A program made the translations under genes and the position numbers. Below are positions 1 through 10,144 of a stretch of DNA of 64,000 bases, piece by piece. The notes below the pieces were generated by a model, which was given only the letters and a program-made list of their open reading frames with translations, searched no databases and was not told the DNA's origin. The stretch comes from Pleurotus ostreatus/Saccharomyces cerevisiae fusant (taxonomy: Eukaryota; Opisthokonta), in the NCBI GenBank assembly GCA_024196135.1, contig JAMQCK010000052.1, positions 56,481 to 120,480 on the forward strand. The letters run 5' to 3'. The first letter of the stretch is position 1. Each line of letters starts with the position of its first letter.

Positions 1-1900
1 ATCCTTGTGCGCCGCCTTCTCCGTCTTGTCGTCCGACGCGCAACACAGGTGGTTCATCTGAATCAGCGCCTGCCGCGCATACCAGTCCGCGACCTTTCCC
101 CGCCGCCAGAAGCGCTGCTTGAGGAGCGCGTCGAGCACCTCCAGCTCCTTGTCATACATCTTGAGCATCCCAAAGGCGTGTGCGGCTTTGTAGACGAGGC
201 GCGTGAAGATGTAGCCTGCGGACCATGATCAGCCTCTCCGAACTGAGCAACACAGAAGAGAGTTTACATACCCGCCTCAAACCTCTCCAACCCCGGTGCC
301 CTTACCTCCGTCGACTTCCTCTTCCGCTTCACCAGCTTCTTCCACTTCCTGTACACCAGCGTGTCGAACACCTCCTCAATATGCCTCGCCCGCTTCAGCG
401 ATATCGACGGCTCTGGCGGTTCGTCGGCGACGGATGCATCTCTCTTGCGCTTCGGCGCAGGCGTGGCTCTCGACCTCGAAGATCTCGGAGCAGGCGTCGC
501 ACGTTCGAGGACGTTGGAGCCCTCGGAAACGAAGCGGTTGTTGGTGTCTAGCGGAGAGCCCTCGGTATCGCCCATGAGCTGCTCGTACTCGGCTTGAAGG
601 AGGAGTGCGTCTTCGTATTCGAGAAAGTCCTCGCGCGAGGTCCAAATGTTGCCGTCACGGGTGATAGGTCCTATGTCGGGATATGACCGTATGCGGAAGC
701 TGGAGAGAAGGGCGGGAAGTAGGAGGCGAGTGGGGAGCTCGGTGCTGCGGGGTATGGTCGGCAAACGTAATGGAGCAGAGCTCTGGAAGGCATACCTTCG
801 GTAGAATATAATATGCATTCTGCGCACAAACCGAACAAAATCCATATTGACCTGCAAACACCTCCCCAACTCCTTCAACGCATGCTTCTTCAACACACTC
901 TCCTGCGTCTTGAGCGCAGCCGACGGCTTCTGCTGACTCTTCTGCGGCTGCGACTTCGCGAATATAGGAGCGAAGTTCAATAACTTCTGATTGCAAGCCG
1001 CGCGCCGAAGGGAGGCGATCATGTCCTCCTTCCTCGTCACCTGGTCCTTCGCTTTCATCTGCTTCATGAGGACCTTCAATTGGGCAGTTTGCAGTCGGTT
1101 GAGGATGTCGTCTAGGTCCATGTGCTCTTCGTTGCGGCAGAAGTAGCTGAGGTCGAGGTGTGCAGGGTCGGCGGCTTGCCCGCAGGTGCCGCCCAAGTCT
1201 TCCTCCTCATCGCCGAGGGTGAGGTCGATGATCTCAGCGTCAACAGGGATCTTGGACGTGGAGGGCGTAGCAGACGAAGGGGGAGCCGCTGGTGCTGGAG
1301 TGGGCTCCCAGTCGTGTAGTGTAGCATCGCCATCGCTGTCGACCAATGTCAAACTGGAGGAAGTAGACGAAGTGGAGAGGGAGCGTTCGGTCGTAGGTAG
1401 CGGTTTGCAGAGCTCGTCCAAAGCCATCAGAACACCTTCCTCGCCGACCTCACGCACGAAGGTTGCCATACTGCTCATCGGGTGCCACGCGCCAGGCTTC
1501 CTCAGGACGAGACGAACAAGGGTGTATCGCGCGGGGTCTGAGATATACTGTCAGCGCCTAAGCGTCCGAGATCCGATCTGACCACGCACAAGGCAGATGC
1601 ACAAAGTGCTGTATACACTCCAGCTCCCCCTCACTCAGCAGGTGCGCCTCATGCGCCAGTATGGCCTTCATCATCGCTATGGGGTAGCGCTCTGTCAGCT
1701 CCAACACCTCGGCACTAGTCGCACGGCTACGCACTCTCAAACGCGTGCACATAGAGGGATGGATGGTCGTTGCTGGACCTGGGTCCTTCTTCGACGTCGG
1801 GGCGTTGTGCATTGTCAAGGCCTTCGAGGACTTCCTCGTTGTTCTCGATGGTGGTGTACCCCTCGCCGAAGATGGCTTGCCAGGTGACGCGTAGGGGCAT
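1..1900 (-). CDS. fan1: FAN1-like structure-specific nuclease, 5' part (runs off left edge)
   Basis: Fanconi-associated nuclease 1 family, a 5'-flap endo/exonuclease acting in interstrand-crosslink repair in the nucleus. The ATG at 1900 opens a first exon of about 55 residues. The next exons read YPIAMMKAILAHEAHLLSEG and YPARYTLVRLVLRKPGAW, the conserved FAN1 N-terminal block. A SAP-like DNA-binding segment follows around residues 225-270 (LDDILNRLQ, QMKAKDQVTRKEDMIASLRR). Then come RRMHIIFYR, SFRIRSYPDI and NIWTSREDFLEYEDAL, a basic nuclear-localisation-like stretch, and near the left edge the start of the TPR-like helical part (KELEVLDALLKQRFWRRG). A 51-nt in-frame intron follows FYRR; other introns lie near 1726, 1593 and 232-284. 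The VRR_NUC catalytic domain should lie outside the window, so activity cannot be judged. The family call is firm; exact splice sites are inferred. Confidence 0.9.
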
Positions 1901-2863
1901 ATTCGAGACGTCCAGATATTATTGAAGGAATGTATGGGTCAAATGAAGAACATGGGGTTGGTAGATGGTCGTTAGGGGAGAACACGCAGAGGCGGACTTG
2001 AAGGCGAAATAAACAAGACAACAAGAGTCAAACCGCGTCGAGTAATTTAACGGAGGTCCGGTCCGAGGCGCGTGCAGTGAACGATCACGAGAACGTGACA
2101 GGCGCGTTTGATTGGGGGGCCGCAACGCCCCTTTGTTGATCGGCGCCATCACGACTGCCATATTAGGAAGACTGACCCGAGCAGCAGCCCAAACGATGTC
2201 CTTGGCACCCTGCCGCAGGGCAGCGGCCACGCTCTCACATTTCAATGATACATGAAGCCTCCCTCAACAAAATGTTGAACCCCGATTTTTCTGCAAGTCG
2301 TCCACTCTCTGTATCTGACATAGCCACCAGCGAAAACTCCTGTCAAATGGCTGAATGAGAAAATTCGGGTCTCAACGTTTTGTCGAGAAGGTTTATATAG
2401 AGGTAATGAGGCTCGAATTGAACAATACGGTGCACTCTAGAGGGACATCTCCTCGAAGGAAGCCTGACACCAAGATCTCTTCACTCGGAGACAAGGGTTA
2501 GAGACTGGCTCACCCGCACGTTATCATATACTTGTTTGACATACTTGACTATAGAAATGTGCATTTGCAGTGGGGGAACGCTGCAGAAGTGCCGAACCAA
2601 TTCAACGCCCGCGCGAGGGGACCTTTGCTCAGATGTTCAGATGTCGCCGCTAGGGACTTGCCTCACCCTCACAGAGCGCTTCTTGGCGCGCACCGCGTCA
2701 ATTCTCGCACAAGGATGACATTACCGGCGCTCTGAATACGGATGCACAGTTTCTATCGACAATGATAGCGGTGGCAGATGCGCAGGCGCGATGGGCGTTG
2801 TGGACGGGTTTCGCAGGTCTAAGCGGTGATGGCTGCTGACTAAGCACGCCGATCACAAACCGT
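1901..2863. other. Intergenic stretch, no gene recognised
   Basis: Upstream of the FAN1 start and downstream of the LINE. Short open frames here lack conserved motifs and convincing exon structure. The FAN1 promoter should lie in the first few hundred bases, but I see no clear TATA box. Confidence 0.5.
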
Positions 2864-2878
2864 GACTTGCGCCCCCTC
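2864..2878. repeat. LINE target-site duplication, 3' flank copy
   Basis: GACTTGCGCCCCCTC, identical to 5088-5102, immediately next to the poly-A tract. The base before the two copies differs (t at 2863, g at 5087), so the duplication is exactly 15 bp. Confidence 0.93.
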
Positions 2879-5087
2879 TTTTTTTTTTTTTTTTTTTTTT
2901 TTGTCTCTGCATTTTATTCGCGCAGCAGGTAACTACATAGTACCAAGACGCGCTAGCCCACTGGTGGGCACCTCCGCTTTAGGCTCCGTAGTGTCCGTTC
3001 TCCACGGCGGTCTGCGTGTGTGTCGTAGTTTCCTGGCCGGTTGTAGCCGTGGCTGGCTAGTTCAGTGTAAAGTTCGTTGCGCAACTCTTGCCGCGCGCAG
3101 TCGGAGCGCCGAAGCGCTAGGTGTGTTCCTCCTCCCTTCTCCCCGTTGCCCGACCCTTCATTCCTCCCCTCCCTCGTCCTCTCCCTCCTCCTCGGCCGCC
3201 TCCCATACCTCGTCCTCCGCACTTCCGCCATCCTCCCCCGGATCGGGCTCATCTTCCCACCGCGGCGTGCGCGGACCCGCACGCGGGTGTCCCGTCTTCG
3301 TGAATGCACCGCTTTTCTTGAGGAAGCGGGCCAACGCGTCGATGCCCTTGGGCGTGCCTAATATCTCCGCCATAGCCACGTCCTCGGATACTTCGCGGAG
3401 TATGTGTCGGTGCAGTTCGTAGACAGGGCAGTCTTGTAGAACATGTTGTCTGGTCTGTACCGGTTCCCCACAGGGGCAGTCAATGCTCTCGCTAGGTACG
3501 AAATCTTTGTAGTACTCGCCTATAAACCCATGGCCTAAGCGGCATTGTACTACTCGCCCGTACAGTTCTCGGTCCCCGCAGAGATCCCGGAAGTGTGTGA
3601 GCGGCTTAAGCGACGGCGGTATGCGATTTGCGACTGCGTAGCGCCCCGTTATTGGGCGGTGGTCCCACTCGCGCCTCCAGGCGGTCAGTGTCTCTTCCCG
3701 CACCCGCCGCAGGGCGTTCGTCCTAGAGCGAGTCTCTGTTGAGTGTTCTTCTGCTGCGCGCTTGGCGAGCGCGTCCGCTCGCTCGTTCCCGGCGATGTCC
3801 TTGTGACCGGGGCACCATTCTACTTCCACCTCGAGCCGCTCATCTTCGTCAAGGGCGTTGCAAATCCTCTCGTAGAAGACGCGTGAGTACCGCTGGCCGG
3901 CGTGCGGTCTCGGGTCGAAGATGGTACCTATAGCGGCGGTGTTGTCAGCAAAGAAGTGAATGTGTCGGAGGTGAGGGTGTTCTCTGGCAAAGTTAGTGGC
4001 AAACTGGCTCGCTAGCATGAGAGCCGCCAGTTCGCCATCATACACTTCCGCGTCTTCTCCCAGTCCATGCGCGAAAGCCTTGACTTCGCGTCCGCCGCAG
4101 TATGCGACCGCTGCCGCGCCGACCCGGCGAACCCCGTTCACCTCTCGTTGCGACCCGTCGGTGTAGATGAGGAGGTGGTCGTTGCGTTGCCAGATCCTCT
4201 GCACCTTCGCGCGGTGCACTTTGGCCGCCTCGTCTTTCTTCTTCTCCTCTGTCCCGCATATGACTAGCCTCCCTCCAAAGTCCAGCGGTGTGCGACGCCA
4301 TGGGGGTGCCGCGAATGGCTCGAGGCGCTCGTACTCGGGCTTTGTGTGCTTGGCTGCTTCCAGTATGGGGGTGGTTTCTTTTGCAGTTGCTCGTCGACGT
4401 CTCTTCTTGGCTTGCAGCGGGGGAAGAACTTGCGGTGCGCGCCCGCTGCGCCAGGAGTTCGGTAAGCGGTTTATGATTGGACTTTGCGTACTTAGCTTGT
4501 TTAGCCGTACACCGTACCGGCGTACTTCTTGGTCTAGCACGTGTCGGAGCGGGGGGACAGATGCCTCGACCTCTAGGGCGTGGATGGGGGACGTCCGGAA
4601 CGCTGCACATATGAGGCGGAGGGCGCGGTGCTGGATCTTCGCCAGCGTCGTCTCGTGCTTTCGCTTCCTTGTCCACCAGGCCGGAGCCGCGTAAGTGACG
4701 ATAGGAATGACACATGCCTTATAAAGTGTTCGTATGTTCGCTTGGGACAGCCCGCGCACGGTGTTCGACAGCATCGTGAGGCGCCCGACTGCGCCTCCCG
4801 CTTTTGCTGCCATGATCTTGACGTGCTCGTTGAATAGCAGCTTGCGGTCGAGGTGTATTCCGAGCCATCTCGCGCACGCGCGCGCTGGGACAGTGCGCGT
4901 AACGCCGTCGCGGTCGGTAATCCTCATGGGTGGCTGCTTGTCCTTGTCCTTCTTGTGTCGGCGTGTGAAGTGCATCAGCTCGCGCTTATCTACGTCCGAA
5001 GCCAGTCCAACTTCGGCCATCCAGTCTTCGACTATTTTGTAGGCGTCCTTGAGGATTTGGACGTTGCGCTCGAGCGAGTCAGAGGAG
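2879..5087 (-). mobile_element. 5'-truncated LINE (non-LTR retrotransposon) with poly-A tail and target-site duplication
   Basis: Read on the minus strand, this segment carries the last part of a reverse transcriptase, an RNase H domain, a C-terminal Cys/His knuckle, about 255 nt of 3' UTR and a run of 24 A (T24 at 2879-2902 on the plus strand). It is flanked by a 15-bp direct repeat, GACTTGCGCCCCCTC, at 2864-2878 and 5088-5102. Target duplication, poly-A tail and 5' truncation are the signature of target-primed reverse transcription. The RT-RNase H-zinc knuckle order fits the Tad1/I-like groups found in fungi. The element lacks ORF1, the endonuclease and most of the RT, so it is dead on arrival. 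The perfect duplication and unbroken reading frame suggest a fairly young insertion. Confidence 0.93.
3158..5087 (-). pseudogene. LINE ORF2 remnant: RT C-terminus, RNase H, zinc knuckle
   Basis: Open frame of about 640 residues inside the LINE. It starts at the RT thumb (SLERNVQILKDAY, VDKRELMHFTRR, CARWLGIHLDR) and lacks the upstream RT catalytic YxDD region. RNase H follows: LIYTDGSQ, YDGELAALMLA, FFADNTAAI and WCPGHKDIAGNERADALAKR supply the expected acidic residues and the distal His/Asp block. A Cys/His motif (CPCGEP, TRQHVLQDCPVYELHRH) and an acidic tail end the protein. The same frame stays open past the LINE through 5103-5150 and into the inverted repeat of the neighbouring element up to 5272. 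An automated ORF of 704 aa there would therefore be a chimera of three unrelated sequences, and its first ~60 residues are not LINE protein. Confidence 0.9.
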
Positions 5088-5102
5088 GACTTGCGCCCCC
5101 TC
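5088..5102. repeat. LINE target-site duplication, 5' flank copy
   Basis: Second copy of GACTTGCGCCCCCTC, marking the truncated 5' junction of the LINE at 5087/5088. Confidence 0.93.
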
Positions 5103-5150
5103 AGTTTGATGCCAGCAAATTCAGCGGTCACGGTTCGTGTACTTTCCCAG

Positions 5151-5471
5151 TAGACCTGCTCAATTCTCAAAAATCGCGAAATTCCCAGAAAGGAAGGCGA
5201 GGTGTCGCGGCGCGCTTTTGGGCCCTTTCCGTCCGAGCATAACGTCCCAAATTCGAGGAAAGAACATAACAATCGATGATAAATCGAGTTGAATCTCTAT
5301 ACCGAGTTTGGTGACCGCAGTGTGAGTGCGCGCCCCGCAAATCCGCTCGAAGTGGTCGAGCGGACGCAAGGCTTGCCTAAAATGGTAACAGCCATCTCCG
5401 AGCGCTGTCTCTGCCCTTCGCCGTCACGCGGGGGCGCCGGGAGCCTTCGAAATCATCATAGTCATCAAGAA
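5151..5471 (+). repeat. Left terminal inverted repeat arm
   Basis: Reverse complement of 5791-6111; homology stops at the sequence gtcatcaagaa, after which left and right diverge. Confidence 0.92.
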
Positions 5472-5790
5472 GGAATACATATAATCTACCTAGGACCGCT
5501 TTTTCGCCCCCAAAACATACCACAACTCGCCTAGACCTCTCACTGGCATTCCGGCCATCTCTGGTGCTGCAACACGATTTATAGAGCTCCTGCTATATAT
5601 TACGAAGGTAAGCTACCAGCTCAGCTTTATTATGCATCACTATGCATAGTCTGTGGGCGAGAGGAAGCCTTCCCGCACCTTCTGTCCTTAGACACATCGC
5701 CTGAGAGACTTAATCCAGTCTGAAGGCTATTCTGCTTGCCGCTATGCCGCCATGCTCAGATCACATCGCAGGATAATCCGACATAATTTA

Positions 5791-6111
5791 TTCTTGATGA
5801 CTATGATGATTTCGAAGGCTCCCGGCGCCCCCGCGTGACGGCGAAGGGCAGAGACAGCGCTCGGAGATGGCTGTTACCATTTTAGGCAAGCCTTGCGTCC
5901 GCTCGACCACTTCGAGCGGATTTGCGGGGCGCGCACTCACACTGCGGTCACCAAACTCGGTATAGAGATTCAACTCGATTTATCATCGATTGTTATGTCC
6001 TTTCCTCGAATTTGGGACGTTATGCTCGGACGGAAAGGGCCCAAAAGCGCGCCGCGACACCTCGCCTTCCTTTCTGGGAATTTCGCGATTTTTGAGAATT
6101 GAGCAGGTCTA
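5791..6111 (-). repeat. Right terminal inverted repeat arm
   Basis: Mirror copy of 5151-5471. It ends GAGCAGGTCTA, followed by ordinary flanking sequence from 6112. Confidence 0.92.
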
Positions 6112-6251
6112 GTGGTATGTGTAATTTCCCAATGCGTTCGTGTACTTCCCCAGCGGGGTGCTGGTACTCTCCCAGCGTTTTCACATGAATCGCAGACACA
6201 AGTTGTTACTCTATGATACAGTGTAGTGAAGTGCTGACGAAAAAGTCCGCC

Positions 6252-8135
6252 TCAGGCCTTGAATTGCTGGTTGAACTCCCTGCCGATGAGCATCCGCCGA
6301 ATCTCCTGTGTGCCAGCTCCGACCGCGTATAGACGCGAATCGCGAACCAAGCGGCCGATGGGGTAGTCTATGGCAATGTCAGTAGGTATCTCTCACAATT
6401 TACACCTTGTCTATTTCGCTCACCGTTGATGTAGCCGTTTCCTCCGAAGCACTGCTGAGCTTCGATGCAGACCTCGATGGCTTTTTCAGTCGAGTACAGG
6501 ATAGCACCAGCGCAGTCCTGGGGAGTCAGATCAGCTCAACAGCATCTGCCCTCTGCACCCTCCATCGACTCACTCTCCGGCTGATCCTTCCCTTGTCGCA
6601 CGCGCGCGCCACCGCGTACACATACGACCGACTCGCATTCAGCTTCGTATACATGTCCGCGATCTTGGCTGCAAGGAATCCCAATCAGTTCCACGACATT
6701 TCGACTCTCGGATCACACCCCAACATACCCTGCATCAACTGGAACTCGCCAACGGGCTGCCCAAACTGCTTCCTGTCGTGTACGTACTCGACTGCCATGT
6801 CGAAGGCGGACTGCATGAGGCTGCGCGCGGTCAGGAATCTCAACCCATACGGAAGAGAAGAGAAGAACTCCGTACCCGAGTGGTCCACCGCTGAGCACCA
6901 GACGCTCAAGGTCGAGACCGGACATCAGGACTGCCGCCCCGCGGTTCACCTGCCCCAAAACGTTCTCTGGTGAGTAAAGAAGGTCAGCGGCTCGCCAGCA
7001 GAGAGGAGGCCAGATATACTACGCACCTTCCGGCACCACACAATCCTCGAACACCAGCTCACACGTATCGCTCCCGCGCATGCCAAACTTGTCTAGCTTC
7101 TGGTGCGTGGAAAATCCCGGCGTGCCCTTCTCGACGATGAACGCTGTGATGCCCTTGGAGCCCTTCTCCGGCTCCGTCTTCGCGTATACAACGAAGGTCG
7201 ACGCGATGGGTCCGTTCGTTATCCTGGCATCGTTGTGTCAGTACTCTCTACGTTGCAGCACCCCTTCTGCAAGTGCTCATCAACGCCACTCACCAGAACT
7301 TATTCCCATTCAACTTGTATCCTCCTTTCACCTTATCCGCCCTCGTCCGCATGCTTACAACATCGCTCCCGCTCCCCGTCTCGCTCATCGCGAGACTGCC
7401 GACCTTCTTCCCAGAGACTAGATCTGGGAGGTACTTCGCTTTCTGCGCGTCCGTGCCATGCCGATGGATCTGGTTCACGCAAAGGTTCGAGTGGGCTGTG
7501 GGAGATTAAAATGAGTACCGTCTTGACTCAACTTGATAGTAACGAGCGAGTGGGGAGAGGAGGGAAGTAACATGAAGATTGGATAAAGGGATGAAGGGAT
7601 GAAGGGAGGCGACACGCACCCCCATAGGACAGCGCTACGGACCCGGAGGCCTCGGAGATGGCCTCCATCGCAAGCGTGTGCTGGAAATAGCCGAGCTCGA
7701 CGCCACCGTACTCCGAGGAGACGGTCACTCCGAGCAAGCCCATGTCTCCGAGCTTCTCCCACACGTCCTGCGGGAGGGAAGGTGTTAGAACGTGGATCGG
7801 AGAGCAAGGCGAAGGGGTATGTAGCGCACCATAGGCGACGTGTTCGTCCGGTCAATTTCCTCCGCACGCGGAGCGATCTCCTTCTGCGCGAAGTCCCAAA
7901 CTACGTTGCGGAACTGTAGCAAGAGGAGCATGATGAGCGATCGAAGTCCTCCAATGCAGGCTACGAGCAAACGCACCTCCTCCTCATCCGAGGTGAGCCC
8001 CGCGATGTCCGTGTTGTATGTGGAGACGCCTCGTCTTGCGATGCGTAAGGCTGGTGCGATGCGAGAGGGACCCGGACGAGCTCTCAACCCCATCGCAGCC
8101 GACCGCTGGACCAGATTACGCGTGTTACGAAGCAT
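6252..8135 (-). CDS. ivd1: Isovaleryl-CoA dehydrogenase, mitochondrial
   Basis: Acyl-CoA dehydrogenase family flavoenzyme that oxidises isovaleryl-CoA to 3-methylcrotonyl-CoA in leucine breakdown, passing electrons to ETF in the mitochondrial matrix. The ATG at 8135 starts an Arg-rich, acid-poor presequence ([14 protein letters not shown]) typical of mitochondrial import. About seven short introns follow. Diagnostic blocks in order: [29 protein letters not shown], signature 1 [67 protein letters not shown] and signature 2 [11 protein letters not shown] followed after an intron by [20 protein letters not shown]. It ends [17 protein letters not shown] with no peroxisomal SKL tail. All core blocks are present, so it should be functional. 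IVD rather than a general acyl-CoA dehydrogenase is chosen from close overall resemblance. Confidence 0.95.
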
Positions 8136-8642
8136 ATTGTCGGTTAAGGAGTCTCTGGTCTTTGAAGCGAAGGATAGGAGGGAAGCGAAAGGTGGTCCGA
8201 ATACTGACTGTCAGCAAGCACTTATGTCCTCGTCGCCGTCGCACGTAAAGCCGCCCTGAGACGTGGTCGTCGAAGGACAAGAAGCTCTGCCCGCCCCCCT
8301 CCGCCGCACCCCGGACGGAACCAAAATGAACCCCGCACTCGGTCCCCACATTGCGTCTGCGGCGCCTGGCGGAGGAGATCGAGGGGGGACGGCGCACGCG
8401 AGCTCGGATCTTGCGCTGGGCTTTCGGAGTCACGCGCCCGCGAACAGGCGTGACTTGACCTCAGCACGACAAGTTGAAGTTGAAGTTGAAGAGAAAGAGA
8501 AAGAGAAAGAGAAACTTTGTTCTCCGCTGAAGTGCTGACGTCTCTTCGAGCGGATGAAGATGTTCCAATGCAAGATACTGTTTGTTAGTACATGAGCTCG
8601 AGGTGGTACGTATCGGCACAGTATCATAATTGCACAAGTCAG
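8136..8642. other. Intergenic promoter region of ivd1 with a purine microsatellite
   Basis: No gene seen. At 8471-8515 there is a purine-rich simple repeat, GAAGTT units running into GAGAAA units. The stretch separates ivd1 from the end of the next minus-strand gene, so the ivd1 promoter must lie here. Confidence 0.6.
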
Positions 8643-10020
8643 TCAAGAATGCGTGTCTGTTACACGGAAAACCCAATGGTGACCCTCGAAATAAGCATCG
8701 AAATATTCATACAGGGCGTTCGCCAGCTTGGATCCCCTCTTCCAGTAATATGGATGGTTAGGGCTAATACACACAAGTCCAGCCGACTTCAAGCCTTCAG
8801 CCTTCCTAAAAAGGTCGAGATACGCCTCCTGATCGTAAGAGAACTTCTCCCCGCAGGATGTAGCATAATACACTGCGAGGTGCGTCAACGCGCCGACGCG
8901 GAGCGACCGCAACAGGTTCGTGAGCCAGGCCTCGTTGTGGTGAATGGACAATGTTTCCAGCTGCCCGATTTTAATCTCGGGGAATTTCCGCCCGCTGTCG
9001 TCGCCCAGGATGTGCCAGAAGTGCACCTCCTTGACGCGTTGCGCGTTGTAGAAAATGAGCCAGCAGTCAAGGAGGTTGACTGGCATGAGGACGTTGATAT
9101 GCTCTGCCCCGACGCCCTTCCACTTCGGGTCGCGAGCGATGCCTTTCTCCGGGAGCGCAGGGAGCATATCGCGAGTGTAGATGTTGAAGGCTGACTTGGA
9201 CTGATTGACAGCACTCGTCGCGCATGACTTTCCGCCCGAGAATGACTTCTTAGAGTGTGAGGGGGGAACTGCCCGCGCTGCGGGCAGAGGAGAAGGAGTT
9301 TGAAGGGCTGGGGCTGGTGTGTCCTGCGCAGGCGCAGGTGCCGCATACGGTGTCGCAGGAGCTGCGACGGTGTTGAGCTGAGGCGTCGCCGCATGGCACA
9401 GCGGCTGCGGTACGAGATACGGAGTGCTGCCAGCGATCGGTGTATCGACAGGAAGTCGTAAATGACCGCCCGGTGCTGGCGTCAGGAGTCTGGGAGGTCG
9501 ATACGTTGGACTACCGACAGGTGTCCCACCCTGCGAGACGGTGCCAATAGAGGGAGTGGGAGACAGACAGATTACCCGACCTAAAGGGGAGCAGAATGCG
9601 ACGTTGCGCCCGTCCTGCGTCGGTCTGTGCTTAGGCGTTGACCATGCGCTGCCGGGCGACGCCCTTAAGATGGCTTCTTCGCAGTGCGCCCTTCTGCGAG
9701 CCTGCGTCTCGTAGAACTGGCGGTAAGTATCGTGTGCATCTGCCATAATCCTGTTGCGTCGTAAGTATACTGCTCGAAGGGACGGATTCCCCAACTCACC
9801 CCGTCTGGCCTGTTGGGTTGGTGGGATAGACTGCTGGCCCAGCGATCCTTGGGGCGATGGCTGGCGATAGCTGTAGATAGGCTGTAGGCTGCTTATAACG
9901 TATGCCAGTGCGAGAATGTGGGCGTCCGGCACAGGCCTGCGGCCCGAGCCCTACTCCGGTGTCCAGCACGTTGACAGATTCGATAGCTTTGTGGGTGCGT
10001 TTGGAGTTCCAGAGCGTCAT
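8643..10020 (-). CDS. Hypothetical protein with Pro/Thr/Ala-rich N-half and LRR-like C-half
   Basis: The ATG at 10020 begins MTLWNSKRTHKAIESVNVLD. Splicing GTGAGT...CAACAG near 9800-9750 joins YPTNPTGQTG to IMADAHDTYRQFYETQARRR and keeps one frame to the stop at 8643. Residues ~100-290 are low-complexity (many P, T, A, S) and probably disordered. The C-terminal ~170 residues look folded, with leucine-rich periodic segments (GQLETLSIHHNEAWLTNLLR, LRVGALTHLAVYYATS) like those in agaricomycete F-box/LRR-type proteins, but I see no F-box. No catalytic motif or targeting signal is visible. Function unknown. It lies head-to-tail with IPK1, 124 bp away. Confidence 0.65.
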
Positions 10021-10144
10021 GGGTCGTCACTTCATCAAGCCCGCGGGGTTGTGAGAAGGAAGCATAGAGAATGCAGCGTTCTGGAGTAAGGATACACAAA
10101 ACGACGCGAATAGATACAAATCAGGGTATACCACTCACAATCAC

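Larger units (their letters stand above)
5151..6111. mobile_element. Non-autonomous DNA element with 321-bp terminal inverted repeats (MITE/foldback type)
   Basis: Two arms, 5151-5471 and 5791-6111, are reverse complements over about 321 bp; the one difference I saw is at 5263. They enclose a 319-bp middle with no coding potential. Ends read TAGACCTGCTCAATTCTC inward from both sides, compatible with a TA target duplication and a terminus GACCTGCTC. TA duplications are typical of the Tc1/mariner/pogo superfamily, but the class is inferred. A 69-codon frame exists in each arm only because the arms are copies; it is not a gene. The element sits 48 bp from the LINE junction and downstream of the isovaleryl-CoA dehydrogenase gene. 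Near identity of the arms suggests recent insertion or arm-to-arm gene conversion. Confidence 0.9.

Noticed and set aside
1919..2245. 108-codon minus-strand frame upstream of FAN1
   Set aside because: No domain or compositional bias toward coding, and it overlaps the expected FAN1 promoter.
2879..2902. T24 as a terminator or simple microsatellite
   Set aside because: Its position at the 3' LINE boundary next to the target duplication explains it as a reverse-transcribed poly-A tail.
3158..5272. A single 704-residue protein
   Set aside because: The 15-bp target duplication at 5088-5102 and the TIR from 5151 show that its N-terminus is flank plus another transposon; only 3158-5087 is LINE sequence.
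5160..5369. 69-codon open frame, nearly identical to one at 5893-6102
   Set aside because: Both lie inside the inverted repeat arms of the 961-bp element, so similarity comes from the repeat. No start context, domain or splice support.
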